The position numbers were made by a program, and so were the translations under genes. The notes below the pieces were generated by a model. The model was given only the letters and a program-made list of their open reading frames with translations. It searched no databases and was not told where the DNA came from. 64,000 bases of DNA from Euglena gracilis (lineage: Eukaryota > Euglenida > Euglenophyceae > Euglenales): positions 20,290,714 through 20,354,713 of the forward strand of contig CP154957.1 in the NCBI GenBank assembly GCA_039621445.1. The letters run 5' to 3'. Numbering within the stretch: the first letter of the stretch is position 1; each line of letters opens with the position of its first letter. Positions 36,801 to 64,000 of the stretch are shown piece after piece.

Positions 36801-38154
36801 TGAGCCCTTACAATGCCCCATCTAATGATATTTTGATTTCCCAAAACCCCTCGGACCCCCCTCTCCCTCGTCCCTGAACAAAACCAACGCACCTACCACC
36901 CATACTCTCAAAAACCCAATCCCCCATGCCCCATCCAACCAATCACCCATCCCCACGCGGTTCACGCGTGGTTAAATGGGTCCACTGGCCTGACCACATC
37001 TCTATTCTTGTCCTAGGATGATTTCCCTTGTAACACTGGCAAAACCTGGGGGTGTCTGACCAGGAAAAATTGCCGCTGGGAATTATTGTGTCGGAAAAAA
37101 TACTGCACAAACCCTTAAAATGGCGGGAAAAACTCTGGACGCCCACTGAAAAATGGTCATGAAAAATTTGATTAAAAAAATGTCATGCAACCATTTATCA
37201 AGGAAGCCATCAGAATTTGAATCAAAATCCAAAAATTTTCCCAAAATCCAACATTCGAAAATTGGGGAAATTCCAAACTCCAAATTTAAAAATAACGCAA
37301 AGAACACATTCTTGCATTTTGAATAATTAACACACCTTCTAACAGGTGATTAGGAACAAAAACAAATTCCAAGAATCGCAAAGCTCCCCAAAGAAAACTT
37401 TGGGCGTTCACTGGAAGAAATTAAACTGGAAAAATGGAGGGGCCTTCAAAACAGCGGAAGAATGATTTCGTCCAGAATTTTTCACAACAATATTCTCGTT
37501 CAATCCCCCTGGTGAATAACATCGTCATGGTTGGAGCAATTAAACGATTTTGGTGCGTGTCGCAATTTTCTTGCCAACGTTTGGAACTCGGAGTGCCTGG
37601 GGTAAATGCCGGATGGCGGGAGTAACGGAACAGCTGCTGGCGATCCCAGCCACTGGCAGTGGTCGGGCACCCAGCATAGAGGTGTAGATCCACTTGGCAG
37701 GCTTCACGGGTCTCTGGGGCCACTGGCCCACCAACACAGCACAACACATGGCGCGCACTCTTCCCCCGACCCAAACATTCATTCTGCCCACAACAAATTG
37801 GTTGGCCAAAGGGGGGGAGTTCAGCCACTCCATGGACGAAACGACTCAAACGACCACTGGATTTCGCTGCACGGTGTACCACTTTTCAGCAACTCCTGGC
37901 TGACCAGGGCAAGAAATCCATTGCGAAAAACGATGGACAATCACCAGCAAGGGGCACCCAGCAATGGCGCTGCCCAAGGATGCAGACACTCGTTTTTGGT
38001 CTGTGCCTCATTGTGAGAGAAGCCTTGGGATGGGGGCCTGGGTCCAGAGGCAAATCACTCTTCGGGGGACGTATCGTATCACTAAAACGTGCAGCATTAT
38101 TGAAATGGTCGTAATATTATTGTACTCCCCTGGGGCCCTGGGGCTCTATCCAAC

Positions 38155-38400
38155 CATGGTTTACTTCCCCCCAGCTCTTCGTGTAGCCCGAGTTACGGCC
38201 ACTTTTTGGCCAATTTTGCCCAATTCTGGGGCCATTTTGGCTGTTTTTGGGGGGTCAAAAAATCGATTTTTCCAAAATATCTCGAAAATGAAGCAAAGTC
38301 AAAGGAAATGTCCAGAGACCTAAATTAAAGCCTTACAATGCCTTATCTAAAACTATTTTGGTTTCCCCACAACTTCCCGCCTAGCCATTTGCATTGGCAT
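38155..38400 (+). repeat. Dispersed repeat RB
   Basis: Contains TCTATCCAACCATGGTTTA, CCAAAATATCTCGAAAATGA and AGACCTAAATTAAAGCC blocks, as at 12590-12850. Confidence 0.7.
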
Positions 38401-38589
38401 TTATCTTTACTCTTGACCACTCATTTTCAGGCTCACTAGGCCATATACAAAGGCGGATAGTGTGGCAGGCCAAGACTGCAGCAATGCCAGGCCCCCAATG
38501 CCAATCACCCTGACCCGCGGCCTGGTTTTAGGCGGGAGCAGGCTTGACCCCAAAAAAAAGCCCATCTTGGCAAACAACCCCGGTGGAAA

Positions 38590-39170
38590 TCCCTGGCCTC
38601 CCACGGCTCCAGATATTTTCTTTAGATTTTGCTTCATTGTCGAGATTTTGGAGAATCGATTTTTTTGGCCAAAAAAAAACGGCCCCAAAACCCCCAAAGC
38701 GGCCGTTTTGGGCCGTTAAATCACGCCGGAACATGGGCCAGGCATGTCGGCGGCCAAAACGGCGAATGGCCGGTGATAGAGGGCCTTTGGGAGTACATTT
38801 CATCAGTGGGACACTACGCTTTCTCGAGATATTTTCGAAAAATTGATTTTCGACCGATTTTTGGACCCCGGCGAAATGGCAGAGACTGGAAGGGGGCAGC
38901 GGGCCAATCCTACCCATCTTTGACCCCTTTGCGGCTGAATAACTCGGGCCTGGCGGGCAATTAGGCGTTTAACAGGGGTGATTCGGAAACTAGAAATCCA
39001 GTCGCTCGCGACTGAGAAAAAATTCCGGAAAATGGAGCCAGTATCACGGTGATAATCCGCCGGTTCCCGAGGTGGCCCGAGGGGATGGGGGGGGGTGGGG
39101 TTGGACCTCCCCTTTTCCTCAGGGGTAAGCTTCGCTCTTACCCATAGAGAGATAAGAGCTCAGCGACCCC
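38590..39170 (-). repeat. RA + RB composite repeat, minus strand, with empty insertion site
   Basis: Reverse-complement copy of the composite found at 11731-12600. It contains RB-like blocks (38600-38700), the uninterrupted site CATGTCGGCGGCC near 38743-38755, then RA to the GAGCTC at about 39150. It shows that RA and RB form one larger dispersed element. Confidence 0.8.
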
Positions 39171-40013
39171 CCCTTACCCCCCTCCACTCCCCACTTCGTG
39201 CATCTCTGCTATTTTTTTGGGGATGAAAACGGGCGTTTTTCGACCCCCAAGCGCCCTGTTTTTGGCCCGAAACCCATTCGTAGTAAAAGATTCCTTTACC
39301 CTCCTTGTAGGAAATATATGGAAACAGAATGCAGGAAATGAATAATGAGCTCCAACAAATCTGATGGCTAAATGCATGCCATACTAACAATGCACATGGT
39401 ACCAGCTAGCTGCACAGTGCGGAGGATAGGGATGAAATGCTGCGAAACGGTGTCGGCAACAGCAACTGCACCGTTGCCAGCAAAAGGAAGGCGCAAGTCT
39501 CACAGGAAAGAAAACACGTGCAAGGACAATACCCCCCACTCAACTGCCCTCTGTGGGCCAGCACAAAATAATACATCTTTGTTTCTGCCAAAAAAAGGGG
39601 GCGAAGGCGAAAACACATGCTGAATTACATGCATAAGAAGCGGTGCATCCAATTGATTTTAAAAAAAGGGTGTCATTGGTTGCTTAAAAAAAAAACTTGT
39701 CCACAATTATATTTTTGTGGACAAAAAATTCAGGTCGATTCTTCACCGATTTCTGCCAGAGTGTTTTGGGGACAGGATTTGTTTCATATATACATTTTTA
39801 CATTTTGTTACATACATTATTGGGTTTCACCACCGCTGAGAAGTTGCTGACATTAAAACCACATGGGCAAGGAAATCTGGAGGGATCTGGAAACAAAACG
39901 CAAAGAAAGGGGTTTTTTTCTTTTTGCAAAGAGGGGAAATGGGGTGAGGAGAAAATCCTGCCTTGCACCAAAACAAAGGTGGGTTATTTTGCCAAAATGT
40001 GGGCATTGTGGAG

Positions 40014-40644
40014 CAGGCTGTTTTTATACCAACCCCAGGGGGGGGGGGTCCAGAGTGCCCTTGAGTGCCTGCCCAGGCAGGCAAACCCCCGGGGGGGGGG
40101 GGTCGGATTTCGGCCTGTGCCAGGCACTTTCAGGCCATTTTCCTTGAAAATAGGCCTTTTTTGAGCCTTCCGCCTTCGGCGCCAGAGTGCCTGCTAGGCA
40201 CTTTTGGCCGAGTGCCCTACCCCCCCCCCCTGGGGGGTCGGATTTGGAGTGCCTTGGAGTGCCTGCCCAGGAACTCCAAGAGGAAGGCACCCCCCCCAGG
40301 GTGGTGTCGGCCATGCTTGTGCTTACCAACCGGGGGGGGGGAGGGGGGGTGCTATAGGGTGCCTGCCCCTAACAGGCCCACCCCCCCGGGGGGGATAGGG
40401 GTCCGGGGGGGGACCCAGAAAATTTTCATTGAAAATGGCCTTTTCCGGGCTCCCGGCGCCTTCGCGAAGGCGCCGCGGTCGGAGGGGGGTGCCTGCTAGG
40501 GGCAGGCACCCCCCAAAACCCTACCCCCCCCCGGGGGGGGTCGGATCGGGTGCTATGGGGTGCCTGCCCCTAGCACCCTCCCCGTGGGGTAGGCACCCGA
40601 CTAAGCACAAGCCTGGTGTCGGCACTGGGCCAGAATACAGCCTG
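40014..40644. mobile_element. Inverted-repeat element interrupted by a second element
   Basis: Outer element with ends CAGGCTGTTTTTATACC and GAATACAGCCTG. The exact 8-bp duplication ttgtggag lies at 40006-40013 and 40645-40652. It is interrupted by the element at 40312-40615. Without the insert and one duplicated octamer it is about 319 bp, the usual size of the family. Confidence 0.92.
40312..40615. mobile_element. Nested inverted-repeat element, 8-bp TSD
   Basis: 304-bp element with ends CATGCTTGTGCTTA and TAAGCACAAGCCTG. The exact duplication gtgtcggc lies at 40304-40311 and 40616-40623. The interior is very close to the copy at 51605-51860: GGGTGCTATAGGGTGCCTGC, then GAAAATTTTCATTGAAAATGG and a GGCGCCTTCGCGAAGGCGCC hairpin. 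Confidence 0.93.
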
Positions 40645-41194
40645 TTGTGGAGGTGGCGATCAGACTAGGGTGTTTGAGTTGAACAAGAAATCCGGCAGTT
40701 TGCATATATGAAAATACAGAAAGATTTCTGTGGGATGAGGGAATCCAGCAAAATTGAAATCGCATCAATTCATCACACTGCGCCAGCCTGGCAGAAGGTA
40801 AAAGCACATGATCGCAGACGCAGAGGACTAAACGCAGGTATACCAGACCGGACTGTGGCCTCCCTGGGTACAGGTGGTGGGAGCTCACACAAAGATATCC
40901 CATTCTAACTTTTAATATCGGTGGATTCCCAACGGGTGGTTGATGTTCTGGGGAGAAATAAACCTTTTGCCACGACCTCTGTGGGCTCGCCGACTGACAG
41001 ACCACTCCCGCCAGTGCTCCGGAGCGGAGGGCAGCCTGGGCGGCCATAGACCTCAGCCCTACCCAGTTCTCTCAAGTGTACCGCCATGTGCGATTCGGCT
41101 GGAAATACAAATGCAGTGCCCCCCCCCCCCGAAAAACTGATACCATGCTTTCAGGGGTTTTGTTAAAGACCCCGGACAGGCTTTTGCTTAAGGA

Positions 41195-41600
41195 CCCCGG
41201 GGAGGGGGGGGTACTGGCTAGCCAACCGGCTAGACACTGGAAAAAAATGGACTAGCTAGACCCCCCTCTCCCCCCGGGGGTGGGGGGGTCCGGGGGTCCC
41301 CCCGACTGGAAAAAAAAAATTCCTCCGGCGCTGCACGCCGAGGTGGAAATGAGGTTTTTAATAGGTTTTTGGCTGATTTTGTTCCAAAAATTCCCAAAAA
41401 TTGCCAAAAACGGGCAATTTGGGCCATTTTGGGGGTCCGAAAAAAATTTCTGGCACTTCGCGCCGGTCACTGGAAAAAAATTTCCACTAGCTAGCCCTGC
41501 TAGCAGACCCCCCGGGGGAGGTCTGCTAGAAATCCCACTAGCCAAATTTGGACTAGCTGCAGTCCAGCCCCCCCCCGGGGGTACTGCAATCCCTTACCAG
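41195..41600. repeat. CTAGC-rich inverted-repeat unit
   Basis: The region repeats CTGGCTAGCC, GACTAGCTAGACC, CTAGCTAGCCCTGCTAGC and GGACTAGCTGCAGTCC around C/G palindromes and a TCCGGCGC core. It looks like another mobile-element family, but the ends and a target duplication could not be fixed. Confidence 0.5.
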
Positions 41601-41625
41601 CCTCCGGCCAGGCATTATTATTTTT

Positions 41626-41785
41626 TAAGGCGCCTTAAAAAACCTTAAAAAACCTTAAAAAACCTTAAAATTTTTTTGCCAAAATGCCTTAAAAAACCTT
41701 AAAAAACCTTAAAAAACCTTAAAAAAATCCCCCCGTGGAAGTTTTTCTTCCCCGTGATGACCTTAAAAAACCTTAAAAACCCTGT
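41626..41785. repeat. Tandem CCTTAAAAAA repeat
   Basis: About twelve 9-10-base CCTTAAAAAA units in two blocks, preceded by GGCATTATTATTTTTTAAGGCG. An inverted counterpart lies at 43150-43258. Confidence 0.9.
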
Positions 41786-42816
41786 CCTCATACACTTCAA
41801 CCAAAAATTAAGGAAAAGGGGATTTTGGCAGGGGAAATTTTTTTGAAAATTACGTTGAAAAATGAACCCAAAATGCGTGGTTGGTTTTTTGATGGAAAAT
41901 TACATTTTCCCCCCAAAAAAAATCACCAAAATTTTAGGGATGAAAATTGTTAGTTTTTAGGAGGGGGGGTCAAAAAATGCAGGTCAAAAAAATGGGACCA
42001 ATTTTGGAACAGTCAAATTTTACTGACATTTTTTCCCTTGGAAATTCTTTGGATTTTCAGTGGCATTTTTTTTGCTTCCAAAATCTCTCAAAATTAAAAT
42101 TTTGAGAAATGTTGATTTTGACAAAAAAAAACTCAAAGATTTCAGGGTTAAATTTGGTAGTTTTAGGAGGGGGGGTGGAAAATAACGAAGGTCAAAAAAG
42201 GTGGACCAAATTTTGGCACAGTCAAATTTTTCTGACACTTTTCTTCTGTCAAATTTGTTGGGTTTTCAATGGCATTTTTTTTTGCTTCAAAAACCTCTCA
42301 AATTCAAAATTTTGAGAAAATGTTGATTTTTTGGAAGGTGTGAAAAATGGGGGTTTGAGGGAGTTTAATGGCCATTTTTTGAGGAAAAAGGTCTAAAATA
42401 ATTTTTTGTCATCAAAAGGTGACGTTTTCAAATTTTTCCAGACTTTTGTTAGTTGCCTTTTTTTTTAAACACATATTTAAAAAAAAACATTTTTTTGTTT
42501 CAAAAAAAAACAAGCAGTCAACCTTGGCAAGCACCTATGGTCAAGCCCCAAAATTTCCCCATTTGAGGCCATTTTAGGCCATTTAAGGCCAACAGGCAAG
42601 CAAATGTCCTGAATAGGGTCAGAAATTTAAAGTAATTGCAATGAAAAAAATGGATGGTTTCGAGTTTCGAGTTTCGAGGTGACCCACTCTGTATCCATGC
42701 AACAAGGTTTTGAGCAATGTGTATGGCGGCACACTGCATGGGCACGCGTTTGGTATTGCTCACATGAAAAAGTTGGATGATTTTGTCAGTGTTCATGAGG
42801 CTATCCGGTGTGGGTG

Positions 42817-43056
42817 CACGGGTCAGGGCAGTCCATCAGGGACGGGTTTTTTTTTTTAGTTAACTGCCCCTTAAGGACTGCCCCTCCAGGGCAGTTTTGG
42901 ACCCGAAATAATTTTTCCGGCGCCTTTGGCGCCGGGTGTTTTTTTTGACCCATTTTGGGACCCATATGCAGGAACCCATAGCTAAAATGGCCTAAAATTC
43001 CTAAAAATGCCTAAAATGGCAATAACTGTCCCTCATGGACCGCCCTGATCCCATGC
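42817..43056. mobile_element. Probable inverted-repeat element
   Basis: The left end CACGGGTCAGGGCAGTCCAT and the right end GACCGCCCTGATCCCATG are inverted copies with few mismatches. A TTCCGGCGCCTTTGGCGCCGG hairpin core resembles those of the other elements. The flanking octamers do not match. Confidence 0.6.
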
Positions 43057-43149
43057 TTCGCCCGAGGCTTCTTCCTTGGGCGTTCCGAAGCCACAGGAGT
43101 CTGAAGCCATCGGGCCATCTTCGGGGTCTGAGATTTTACCTGAGGAAAA

Positions 43150-43258
43150 AAATGCCTTAAAAAACCTTAAAAAAAAAAGAATTTAAAATTCCTCAAAAAA
43201 CCTTAAAAAACCTTAAAAAACGCCTTAAAATTTTTTGAGAAATCTCGCCTTAAAAAAA
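43150..43258. repeat. CCTTAAAAAA repeat adjoining AATAATGCCTGCC
   Basis: Six or so CCTTAAAAAA units, with the adjacent AATAATGCC-TGCCTCCGGCTGG in inverse orientation to the array at 41626-41785. The two arrays bracket about 1.4 kb. Confidence 0.8.
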
Positions 43259-43890
43259 AATAATGCCTGCCTCCGGCTGGCAAAAAGGCTGCTGGCTAGA
43301 AATGAGCTGCTGGCTGGACCCCCCCCCTGGGGGATAGGGAGAGAGGGGGGGTCTGGGGCTGGAGGGGGCTGTGCTGGGCTGGGCTGGGTCGATGAAAAAC
43401 AAAATTTTCTAAAACATTTTTTTCCATTTTCGACATTGATGGATGGAGCTAGATCAAGGCTGGGGGCTGTGATGGAGGAAGCTGTGATGAGGGAAAAAAT
43501 GAAGGGGTAGGTGAGCTGGGCAGCAGTTGGCTGGCCAGCCTGCGGCCGGCTGGCCCGGCCTTTGGCCGGCTGGCCCGGGTTCTGGCACGGGGTCTGGCCC
43601 GGCTTCTTGGGCAGGCTGGACCCAACTTTATTTCACTCGATTCCCCACCGGGGGGGGGGGGGCTCCCAGCCTGAAATTGGGCTGCTGGCTGGATTTGAGC
43701 TGCTGGCTGGCTGAACATCTCCCCGGGGGATGGGGTACCCTCCGGCTTAAGAAAACCCCTGCAAAAAACGGAACCTGGGTCAAGCAACGCTGCTCAGCTG
43801 CATGTCCAGCAAACACATCGGACACCGGAATGGGAAGGGCCCCCACCGGCAGGGGCGGCCAATGGAGGGCGGGGACAGGGGACGGAGCCC

Positions 43891-60937
<17,047 letters not shown>

Positions 60938-63900
60938 CTTTGATGTATGGCCATGCATTTCTCCCAAAAATAACCATAAATATAAAGGGATGTTTTCAGG
61001 GAAAGCCGGGGTGTTTGGGCAGGAGAAGGTTCGATGACAGGTGCAAGCAGATTGGGAGGGGGCTGGACGGGCACCAGGGTACCCAGGGTTTTGAGCGTTG
61101 GGATGGGTGGTGCCGCAGCATAATATTATTCAGAAAGTTTCTCAAAAGTGTTTTCTGTTTTTGGTTTGCTTTTTTGCTACAGCTCTGGCGGTAGGCAACG
61201 TTTAAATGTGTCAAAAATTCAGATAAATGCACCCCATTTGCAATGAAAAAAGCTGAATAATGCAACCAGATTTATTTGTACCACAAAAAAAACGAAAAAT
61301 CAATAATAAAAAATCAAAAAAATAATGAGAATCCGGGGTCCCAGCATGAAACAGAGGACAACCTTTTTCCAGCCAGCTGCCTTTTCCATCTGCGGACCCC
61401 TGCAGACCCCTCATCGACAAACAGTTTTAATTCCTGTCTATATGCCCAAAGGGTGGTTGGGCAGTAACGTACTTGGTTCTTTGCGGGGAAGCGGGCATAA
61501 ATGGGTTCAAAAGGTGGCTTCTCACGTTTTGGGCGAAGGAATTGGCAGCTTTTGGGGGCATTTTTGCAGCGGCCTTGGATGTCCATCAACTTATCCATCG
61601 CAGCCCAAACCCATTTGCCAACTACTTTTGTTGCAGATGGTGCTGGTGAAGTGGTACGCATTTGGGGATGAAAAGTGCATTTCCACCCTTTGCCCAATAG
61701 CAGATGATGTAAAAAGCTTCTGTCTCTGGCGGCAGCTGACATGAGGTGTGTATCTGCTCTTTATTGCTGTCTTTGAAATTTCTGTAGGGTTTTCGTTCAT
61801 TTGGACTTAATTTCAAAATTTAAGTGGCATTTCAGGTCTGTTTTGGAGTTTATAGGACTCCGTTACTGCAAGCCAAACGTCCATCAGAAATGGCCGTAAT
61901 CGGGACCTCTTCTAAAACCTTCAAAAAAAAGCAGGCCATTTTTGGAAGTGGTTTTCCGCTTCCTTTTCTGTTTCGGAGGGGTTAAAATTTTTGGGCAATT
62001 TATGCCTCCTAAGAAAAGAGCATAGCATATGCATTCCTTGTCCCTCAAACGCTCCATTGAATTCAGGAGATTTGCAAAAGTGCACACAATCCTCAGGAAA
62101 CTAGATGAGGACAGAAATACCCTGTGTGACCAAAGAAAACTGGTGAGACACTCAGAACTCATCCCACACATGGAACCACAACGAAGCAAAGGTAACGGAA
62201 ACCAAGAATTTGGGTTTTGGCATTTTGGCACCTTGCAAAAGAAAATAAATAACAAAGCATCGTGGAAATCAAAGGCAGCCACCGGTCGACATATACTTGC
62301 CATATGTCCCCCAGGTGATGTCCTCAGGGGAAGGTTTGGGGAGGGAAACAGGCCCTCTCAGTGAAATGAATCTTGTTTTCAGTTTAAACGTCTGTGTCGA
62401 TCACACAATCCAAGGATGACAAATGCAGAATGCATTACATACAGCAAAGGCAGATGATACTTTGTTTCTCTGAAAGCATCCAGTGGCTCCAAGTTGCACG
62501 TTTCTGAAACAAATGGAACGAATATTAAAATAAACCAACCGGAAGGCTCATGGATCGAAAAGCTTCTTTATAAATCCCATTAAAAAAAAGAGAAGTCGGG
62601 TCGGGCCGGGGTGGTCTCTCAAAGAGCTCAGCTCTACGTCACACCCTGGTCGCTGAGCTCTTATCCCTTTTTGGGTTCGAGCAAAGCTGACCCCTGGGGG
62701 AAAACCCCCCCACCGAACCCCCCCTCCCCCCCCACTCGGGGCCACCTCGGGAACCGGCGGATTATCACCATGATCCCGGCCCCATTCCCGATAAAAAGAG
62801 TTTTTGAGCAAAAAAAATTTTCAAAATTTTGAGTCCCGACCTGCCTCCCCCGACCCCCTCCCCTCGTCCAGCCGCCCTCGAACCCCCGCAGGGGTCCGTC
62901 CCGATTACCCAAAACTGGCCCAAAATCGCACAACTCAAAAAACGGTCAAAACCCCCACCCTAAACCTCATGATTGACCCCCTGGTTTGGGTCCCAAGTCT
63001 TCGTCTAGCCCGAGATATGGCCAATTTACATTTTCGGGCCCCGAACAGGCCTGAAATGGCCAAAACTGGCCAAATTGGCCTAAAAACCACAAACGGCCAT
63101 ATCTCGGGCTAGGCGAGGAGTTCGCCCAAACCGCGCATACCGATCGATAGGGTGCCCCAAAGTTGTGGAATGAGGTCCTCTTTAATTTTCCTCAACTCCG
63201 CAGCGTTTTCGAGATATTTTGAATTTTCAATTTTTTTGACCCCCAAAAAATGACCTTGAAATTTTCCCAAAAATTTTTTTCAATTTGTTTTGCCTTTTTT
63301 GACCCCAAAATGGCCCAAAATCCACAGGATTTGGGCCCAAAACGGGGCAGGCGGGTCGCAAACCCCTCATTTCGGCTCAAAAAAAAAAGGTTGTCCGGGT
63401 CCGGGAGGCAAAAATACGTCGATTTGGGCAATTTTTTGATTTTTTTCTACTTTTTTGACCCGAGAAAATGACCAAAATCCATTGGTTTTGGGCCCAAATC
63501 AGGTGGTTGGCGGGTCGAAAAACGCGCATTTTCGGCTCGAAAGCACTTTTTCTGGGTCCGGGAGGTAAAAAAAAATTGGTTTTGGGCAAAAAAAATCGAA
63601 TTTTTTCGACTTTTTGACCCAAAAATGGCCAAGTGCACCGGCCAGGGGGGCGGGCCCCAGCCAGGGGGGGGGATGGGGGGGTCCGAGTCGGGAAAAAAAA
63701 TTTTTTTTGCTCAAAAACACTTTTTTTGATGTCTAAAAATTCACAAAAATTTTCCCAAAATTCACAAAATTTTGGGTCCCGACCTGCTTCATGACCCCCC
63801 CCCTCGCCCGGCCGCCCTCAAACCCCCAAAGGGGTCTCAAAAAACCAAAACTGGCCCAAAATCGCACAACCAGACCCCAGGGACCTCAAAAAACAGTCAA

Positions 63901-64000
63901 ATGGGCCCGAAATGGCCCGAATGGGCCCGAAATGGCCAAAACTGGCCAAATTGGCCTAAAAACCACAAAACGGCCATATCCCGGGCTAGGCGAGGAGTTC
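60938..64000. other. Right-edge region, no exon recognised
   Basis: Should be intron or upstream sequence of the ABCC gene. No NBD1, linker or first-membrane-domain peptide is recognisable on the minus strand. Contents are AT-rich sequence, then RA and RB repeats from 62645 on. Confidence 0.55.
62640..64000 (+). repeat. RA followed by RB-like repeats, running off the window
   Basis: RA begins at GTCGCTGAGCTCTTATCCC (about 62650) and runs to GGCGGATTATCACCATGA. RB-like units follow, with GGGTCCGGGAGG and TAGCCCGAGATATGGCC, AAACTGGCCAAATTGGCC and GGCTAGGCGAGGAGTTC words. The last 1 kb contains two long units, as the final lines repeat the 62815-63125 block. Confidence 0.75.

Larger units (their letters stand above)
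34274..43890. other. Gene-poor repeat-filled interval between convergent genes
   Basis: Nearly 10 kb with no recognisable protein. Open frames at about 37420-37900 (both strands) and 40600-41050 are long for the region, but give no motif I can assign. Individually listed repeats fill much of it: a long inverted repeat, a hairpin, RA/RB copies, a nested element pair and TTAAAAAACC arrays. Confidence 0.6.

Noticed and set aside
37421-37882. Open frames on both strands that look like a retroelement remnant
   Set aside because: No reverse-transcriptase, integrase or RNase H motif could be pointed to.

Overview
The window is nuclear DNA from an intron-rich microbial eukaryote. GC-rich coding exons of about 30-240 bases sit in long AT-rich or homopolymer-rich introns, full of microsatellites, C-run/G-run palindromes and short inverted-repeat elements. 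I cannot name the organism: the proteins are conserved housekeeping types, and no rRNA, tRNA or organelle marker is visible. Exon borders were placed by hand from protein similarity to known families and from splice signals, so some are uncertain by a few codons.

Layout. (1) 1-2885: no recognisable gene. (2) 2886-13858, plus strand: a complete fumarylacetoacetase gene (FAH, last step of tyrosine catabolism) in about ten exons. (3) 15448-16979, plus strand: a complete SF3B5/SF3b10 gene (U2 snRNP SF3b subunit) in three exons. (4) about 21135-34273, plus strand: at least fourteen exons of an acidic, helical, coiled-coil-rich protein that I do not recognise; a possible first exon lies near 17898. 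(5) 34274-43890: gene-poor, built almost entirely of repeats. (6) 43891-60937, minus strand: the C-terminal half (second membrane domain and second nucleotide-binding domain) of an ABCC/MRP-type ABC transporter, convergent with the other genes; its 5' half should lie beyond the right edge. (7) 61-64 kb: repeats only.

The most interesting layer is the mobile and intron layer. At least seven inverted-repeat elements (about 300-630 bp, one of 1.24 kb) begin with CA, end with TG and are flanked by 8-bp target duplications. One is nested in another, and one has a related empty site elsewhere in the window. The first intron of SF3B5 is itself such an element: 123 bp, perfect 9-bp terminal inverted repeats, and an 8-bp flanking repeat matching at 7 of 8 positions. 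Its removal restores the conserved protein. Several other introns lack GT donors, start within 0-2 bases of a CAG and end 6-8 bases after a CTG, and some begin with the terminal repeat of the intergenic elements. This looks like DNA-transposon-driven intron creation (introners), comparable in principle to what has been described in Micromonas and Aureococcus, with use of GC-AG and non-canonical borders.

The four genes have unrelated functions (amino-acid catabolism, splicing, unknown structural protein, membrane transport); nothing suggests an operon or pathway cluster.
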